Of a stretch of DNA of 64,000 nt, positions 60,349 to 64,000 are shown in pieces (position 1 is the stretch's first letter; each line of letters starts with the position of its first letter). The DNA lies in assembly GCA_021325135.1 (NCBI GenBank), contig JAJPHT010000004.1, positions 18,527-82,526 of the forward strand. The letters are read 5' to 3'. The position numbers and the translations under genes are program-made. Below the pieces are notes generated by a model. That model did not search any database, was not told the DNA's origin, and saw only the letters and a list, made by a program, of their open reading frames with translations. Source of the stretch: Pseudomonadota bacterium (GTDB lineage: Archaea; Thermoplasmatota; SW-10-69-26; JACQPN01; JAJPHT01).

Positions 60349-61143
60349 ATGCGTGAGAGCGCGGGACCCCTCGGGCTCGAGGGGCAGGTCGTCATCGTCA
60401 CCGGCGGCACGGGGGGCATCGGACGCGCGTGCGCCGACGCCCTCGCCCGCCAAGGTGCCCGCGTCGTCGTCACCAGCCGCCGCCAGGAGCACGTCGCGAA
60501 GACCGCCGAGGAGCTGCGCCAGGCGCACGGCGTCGAGGCCCTGGGCGTCGCGGCCGACGTCACCCGCATGGAGGACGCGCTGCGCGTCGTCGACGAGGCC
60601 CACCGCTGGGGCGGCCGCGTCGACGCCGTCGCCAACATCGCCGGCTACCCCTTCTCCCGCGAGATGTGGGACACGCCCCTCCACAGCGTGAGCCCCGAGA
60701 ACGTCACGCGCTGGTTCGAGGAGGTCTGGCACGCCGACTTCCTCGGCGGCGTCCACACCACCCGCGCCGCGCTGCCCCACATGATGCGCCAGAAGCGCGG
60801 CGCCCTCGTCTTCACCAGCAGCACGCCCGCCATCACCGGCTACCGCGGCGCGCCCTACACCAGCGCCAAGGCCGCCATCCTCGGCTTCATGCGCGACATC
60901 GTCGTGGAGTACGGCCCCCACGGCATCCGCGCCAACGCCATCGCCCCCGGCAACATCCGCACGCCCGCCACGTACGAGAGCATGACCGAGGACGAGCGCT
61001 CCGCCGCCGCGGCCGAGGCGCCCCTCCAGCGCTGGGGCGAGCCGGAGGAGGTCGCCAACGCCGTCGCGTTCCTCCTGAGCGACCTCGCCAGCTTCGTCAC
61101 CGGCCAGGTGCTCGTCGTGGACGGCGGCACCGTCAGGCGCTGA
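60349..61143 (+). CDS. Short-chain dehydrogenase/reductase
   Basis: 264 residues. Classical SDR: TGGTGGIGRA cofactor motif, Asn-Ile-Ala-Gly strand, catalytic Ser in FTSSTPAITG and YTSAK (Y-x3-K), and the C-terminal GQVLVVDGGT. Arg after strand 2 (TSRRQEH) favours NADP(H). Substrate unknown; FabG-like enzymes and 3-hydroxyacyl-CoA dehydrogenases share these features. Confidence 0.93.
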   Translation: MRESAGPLGLEGQVVIVTGGTGGIGRACADALARQGARVVVTSRRQEHVAKTAEELRQAHGVEALGVAADVTRMEDALRVVDEAHRWGGRVDAVANIAGYPFSREMWDTPLHSVSPENVTRWFEEVWHADFLGGVHTTRAALPHMMRQKRGALVFTSSTPAITGYRGAPYTSAKAAILGFMRDIVVEYGPHGIRANAIAPGNIRTPATYESMTEDERSAAAAEAPLQRWGEPEEVANAVAFLLSDLASFVTGQVLVVDGGTVRR

Positions 61144-61212
61144 CCCCAGGACGCGTCCGGCGCGCCGGGAGTCCTGGCCCCTCAAATACGTCCTCCGGGC
61201 AGAAGGGGGAGC

Positions 61213-61617
61213 ATGGCGGCGCCGCGGATCCTGGTCGTGGAAGACGAACGAGTCCTGGCGGAAGGGCTCCGCTACCTCCTGGAGACCCAGATGCCCGGAG
61301 CGAAGGTCGACGTCGCGACGAGCGCCCACGAAGCGCTGGAGACCTTGCGCGCCGAGGCCGCCCGCGGACGCCCCTTCGATCTCGTCATCACCGATGAGCG
61401 CATGCCCCGCATGAGCGGCGTCCAGCTCCTCGCGCAGCTCCACGAGATCGCCCCTGGCGCCTCGGGCATGATGTTCACCGCCTACCCCGAGACCGTGGAG
61501 CGCGCGATGAAGGAAGGGCGCGCCGTGGCCGTCGTCATCAAGCCCGACTTCTCCACGCTCCTGGGCACGACGCGGGCGCTCCTCACCGCGCGTGCCGGAA
61601 AGGGCTCCGCCGCCTGA
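61213..61617 (+). CDS. Stand-alone response-regulator receiver domain
   Basis: 134 residues, a single CheY-like domain: acidic pair in VVEDERVLAEG, phospho-acceptor Asp in LVITDERMPRMSG, Thr/Tyr switch in MMFTAYPE and Lys in VVIKPDF. No output domain, and no histidine kinase in the window. A TCAAATAC box lies ~30 nt upstream of the ATG. Confidence 0.92.
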   Translation: MAAPRILVVEDERVLAEGLRYLLETQMPGAKVDVATSAHEALETLRAEAARGRPFDLVITDERMPRMSGVQLLAQLHEIAPGASGMMFTAYPETVERAMKEGRAVAVVIKPDFSTLLGTTRALLTARAGKGSAA

Positions 61618-61628
61618 GGCCTCGCGCT

Positions 61629-61772
61629 TCAACGGTCCAGGAGCGCCGCGCCCACGCCGAGGACGCCGAACGCAAGCGCGTCCCAGGCATCGCCCAGCAT
61701 CGCCAGGAGGACCGCGACGGTGCCCAGCACGATGAGGGCCGTGTGAAGCAGGGGGAGGACGGCGGGGTCCAC
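61629..61772 (-). CDS. Possible very small two-helix membrane protein
   Basis: 47 residues from GTG 61772. Two hydrophobic stretches (LLHTALIVLGTVAVLLAMLG and ALAFGVLGVGAALL) separated by DAWD. It lies tail to tail with the receiver gene. The start is not well supported, so this is tentative. Confidence 0.4.
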   Translation of the reverse strand: MDPAVLPLLHTALIVLGTVAVLLAMLGDAWDALAFGVLGVGAALLDR

Positions 61773-61909
61773 GAGGGCATGGTTTGGCCTTCCGGGTGCG
61801 TCAAGGTTCGCAGATTCCGCAGGAAGATCGGATACGGGGCCCCCTCGACCGGCAGGGTGAAATCGCGCCAGCCGGGGCGGTCCTTCGGGGCCGCCCCGCG
61901 GCTTGTTTC

Positions 61910-63019
61910 TCACCCGCAGCCCGGCAGCGCGATGGGCTCCAGGCCCGCCTGCCCGGCGTACCCCAGGTGGGCGAGCCCGTGGAGGTCCTCCAGCGTGCGC
62001 AGGAGCGAGTAGTGGTTGTGGGGCGTGTCGTCGACGCCCGGCGCGAGGCAGGGCGCGAGGAGCACCGCGCCGACGCGGCCGCCGCCGGGGCCTGCGAGGC
62101 CCGGCGCGGGCGTGTTGAAGCCGGCCGGCTCGTTGCAGCACGCGGTGGCGTCGCTCACGCCGGCCTCGTCGAAGTTGATCACCAGGAGCCCGTCCTGCTG
62201 GTAGGCGGGCGAGGCGACGATGCGCGGGACCCACTCGCGAAGGAACGCCTCGATGCCCGCGTAGCCGCCGGGGCGCGAGGCGTTGGCGCAAACCGCGTCG
62301 TGGCCATCGCTGCACACGTCGGGCGTGATGAACGCGAGGCTGGGCGTCGTGGCCACGCTCTGGAGGTCGGTGGCGAGGAGGCCGAGGTCGACCACGTGCT
62401 GCGAGCAGGAGGCCTCGTCGTCGATGACGCTGTGGAAGTAGACGAACGGCTCGTGGCGCGTCGCGTACTGGTCGCTCGCGCTCTCGCCCTGCCACGTGTC
62501 CTGGGAGCCCAGCGGCTGGTGGCGGCACGAGGTGGGCGCGCTCCCAGGCGAGGCCGCCATGCTCTCCGCGTAGGCGCGCCACGGGAGGCCCGCGGCCTGC
62601 ATCTGGTCGCCGATGGTCTTGACGCCCGCGGGGTAGACGCACCCCTGCCCGATGGCCTGGCCGTCGGTGGGGCCCGCCGCCAGGGGCGACGCGACGCCGA
62701 CGAACTCGCCGTACACGGGGCAGTCGCCCTGCGTCTGGGGATTCGGCGCCTGGCCGCTCACCATGGAGACGTAGTTGTCCAGGCTCGCGTGGCCCGTGCC
62801 GTAGTACTGCGTGAGCAGCCGGCCCATGCTGGGGAGCGTGTGGGCCAGGTAGGGCGAGCCGGGGCTCGCGCCGAAGCTGTTGTCGTACCCTTCGTTCTCC
62901 AGCACGATGACGAAGACGTGGCCGATGCGCGGCGCCGCCGGCGGCGCGCCCGCGGCGGGGAGCGCGAAGGCGGGGAGGGCCACGAGAAGAGCGAGAAGAA
63001 GAAGGATTTTGCGGGGCAT
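61910..63019 (-). CDS. Secreted phosphoesterase family protein (acid phosphatase/PLC-like)
   Basis: 369 residues. Signal peptide (LLLLALLVALPAFALPAAG), then the phosphoesterase-family start HVFVIVLENEGYDNSFG, TQYYGTGHASLDNYVSMVSG, LAFITPDVCSDGHD, VINFDEAGVSD and NHYSLLRTLEDLHGL. These match the alkaline-phosphatase-like PLC/AcpA family (PF04185). Six or more Cys suggest disulfides. Next to PstS it fits phosphate scavenging. Confidence 0.9.
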   Translation of the reverse strand: MPRKILLLLALLVALPAFALPAAGAPPAAPRIGHVFVIVLENEGYDNSFGASPGSPYLAHTLPSMGRLLTQYYGTGHASLDNYVSMVSGQAPNPQTQGDCPVYGEFVGVASPLAAGPTDGQAIGQGCVYPAGVKTIGDQMQAAGLPWRAYAESMAASPGSAPTSCRHQPLGSQDTWQGESASDQYATRHEPFVYFHSVIDDEASCSQHVVDLGLLATDLQSVATTPSLAFITPDVCSDGHDAVCANASRPGGYAGIEAFLREWVPRIVASPAYQQDGLLVINFDEAGVSDATACCNEPAGFNTPAPGLAGPGGGRVGAVLLAPCLAPGVDDTPHNHYSLLRTLEDLHGLAHLGYAGQAGLEPIALPGCG

Positions 63020-63099
63020 CGCCGCGCCCAGCGATGCAGCCCGCGATGACGGCTTCGGAGGGAGTCCTCGGCGCGCTCCGGAGCCCTCGGAAGCTCGCC

Positions 63100-64000
63100 T
63101 CAGCGCAGGGGCTGGCCGTTGGCGTCCATGGCGTTGATGAACGTCTCCTCCTTCTGGACGACGCTGGCCGGGATGGGCACGTAGTTGAGCCCGGCGTTGA
63201 GCTGCTGGCCCTCGTGCACGGCGTACCACAGGAACGCCGCGACGGCCTTGCCCTTGGCGGCGTCGGCCTGGTGCTGGTGGACCAGGAGCCACGAGACGAG
63301 GCTGATGGGGTAGCAGCCGTCGCAGCCCTGGTTGGTCACGCTGCCGCGGAGCTTCGCGTCGAAGGCGCCGGCCGCGACGGCGGTGTCGACGGCCTTGGCG
63401 ACGGCGTCGGCGGTGGGGCCCTCGAAGTTGCCGGCGGAGTTCTTGATGAGGGCCGTCTGGACCTTGCTGATGTTGGCCCACTCGGCGCCCAGGTAGCCCA
63501 CGCTGTAGGGGAGCTGCTGGACCTGGCTGCCCACGCCGTTGTTGCCCGCGGCGCCGGTGCCCACGGGCCAGTTGACGGTGCTGCCCTTGCCGATCGCGGC
63601 GGCCCACGCGGGGCTGACCTTCACGAGGTAGTCGGTGAAGGTGCTCGTCGTGCCGCTGCCGTCGCTGCGGTGGACGATGCTGATGTCCTGGGCGGGCAGG
63701 CTGACGCCGGGGTTGAGCGCCTGGAGCGCAGGGTCGTTCCACTTGGTGATGTTGCCCATGAACATCTTGGCGATGGCGTCACCGTCGAGCTTCAGGGGCG
63801 TGGAGCCCAGCTCGGGGACGTTGTAGGCGATGGTGACGGCGCCCGCGGCGGCGGGGAGCTCGATGACGTCGGTGGCGTTGGCCAGCTCCGCGTCGCTCAT
63901 GGGCGCGTCGCTGCCCGCGAAGTCCACGAGGTTCTTGGTGATGTCGCCGCGGCCCTTGCCCGAGCCGCCGCCGGTGTAGGAGATCGTCACTCCGGAGTTC
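63100..64000 (-). CDS. PstS-type phosphate ABC transporter substrate-binding protein, N terminus missing
   Basis: At least 300 residues remain open to the right edge; the signal peptide and start lie beyond base 64000. Typical PstS blocks: ISYTGGGSGKGRGDI, FAGSDAPMSD, YNVPELGSTPLKLDGDAIAK, MFMGNITKWNDPAL, HRSDGSGTTSTFTDYL and VGYLGAEWA. Binds phosphate outside the cell and delivers it to PstCAB, not in the window. The secreted phosphoesterase next door would supply phosphate. Confidence 0.92.
   Translation of the reverse strand, partial: NSGVTISYTGGGSGKGRGDITKNLVDFAGSDAPMSDAELANATDVIELPAAAGAVTIAYNVPELGSTPLKLDGDAIAKMFMGNITKWNDPALQALNPGVSLPAQDISIVHRSDGSGTTSTFTDYLVKVSPAWAAAIGKGSTVNWPVGTGAAGNNGVGSQVQQLPYSVGYLGAEWANISKVQTALIKNSAGNFEGPTADAVAKAVDTAVAAGAFDAKLRGSVTNQGCDGCYPISLVSWLLVHQHQADAAKGKAVAAFLWYAVHEGQQLNAGLNYVPIPASVVQKEETFINAMDANGQPLR

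Noticed and set aside
1..64000. CRISPR arrays, insertion sequences, integrase or att sites
   Set aside because: No regularly spaced direct repeats, transposase or recombinase genes were seen; the hairpin repeats are dispersed and lack spacers.

Overview
The window reads as a piece of a very GC-rich archaeal chromosome, probably a euryarchaeon such as a high-GC Thermoplasmatota lineage (the taxon is inference). Archaeal markers are an HMG-CoA synthase / thiolase / DUF35 mevalonate operon, an ATP-dependent DNA ligase, GTP cyclohydrolase MptA, a PanE-type ketopantoate reductase, an archaeal-type HTH regulator, and TATA-like boxes about 25-30 nt before many starts. Bacterial-style functions are mixed in: RNase HIII, PlsC, methylmalonyl-CoA mutase, acyl-CoA dehydrogenase, histidine utilisation and a lanthipeptide-type cluster. 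Genes are densely packed, often with 4-nt ATGA/GTGA overlaps. No tRNA, rRNA, CRISPR array or insertion sequence was recognised.

Layout. 1-5.2 kb: start of a secreted protein, the mevalonate operon (minus strand), an anchored secreted protein and an HTH regulator. 5.2-10.1 kb: MFS transporter, ABC-2 ATPase and permease with a surface protein between them. 10.2-13.7 kb: lipoproteins, a CocE-type hydrolase, queC. 13.8-18 kb: a LolD-like ATPase with a 1135-residue FtsX-type permease. 18-20.7 kb: a composite hairpin repeat, RNase HIII, a V4R-like membrane protein, small genes. 20.7-25.6 kb: hutU, an AbrB/PIN toxin-antitoxin pair with a clear operator, hutG, hutI. 25.6-29.8 kb: a long hairpin, then beta-CASP nuclease, DNA ligase, winged-helix regulator and PlsC. 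29.8-34 kb: two paralogous secreted proteins left by an old tandem duplication with recognisable gene fragments between them, a Lys/Ala-tailed protein and a YcaQ-type glycosylase. 34.4-42.8 kb: 7-TM protein, Mrp ATPase, AI-2E-type permease, acyl-CoA dehydrogenase, two related surface proteins around panE, methylmalonyl-CoA mutase. 42.8-45.8 kb: a BcsA-like glycosyltransferase coupled to a V4R-domain membrane protein, and a lipoprotein.

The highlight is 45.8-49.15 kb. A translationally coupled three-gene operon encodes an APH-like kinase, a HopA1-family protein and a LanC-like cyclase. Beside it lie two short unlisted genes for 39- and 40-residue peptides with a shared leader motif and a near-identical Thr/Ser/Cys-rich C terminus, arranged tail to tail around a bidirectional terminator. 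Kinase plus HopA1 is the dehydration pair of class V lanthipeptide pathways, and LanC supplies thioether cyclisation. This looks like a complete core of a class V-like lanthipeptide system in an archaeon.

49.3-64 kb: a second thiolase/DUF35 pair, a PLD-like protein, another copy of the composite repeat, a secreted protein, mptA, a BaiN-type flavoprotein, an S53 peptidase with a hairpin leader, lipoproteins (one with LVIVD repeats), an SDR, a lone receiver domain, a secreted phosphoesterase, and the 3' part of a PstS-type phosphate-binding protein running off the right edge.
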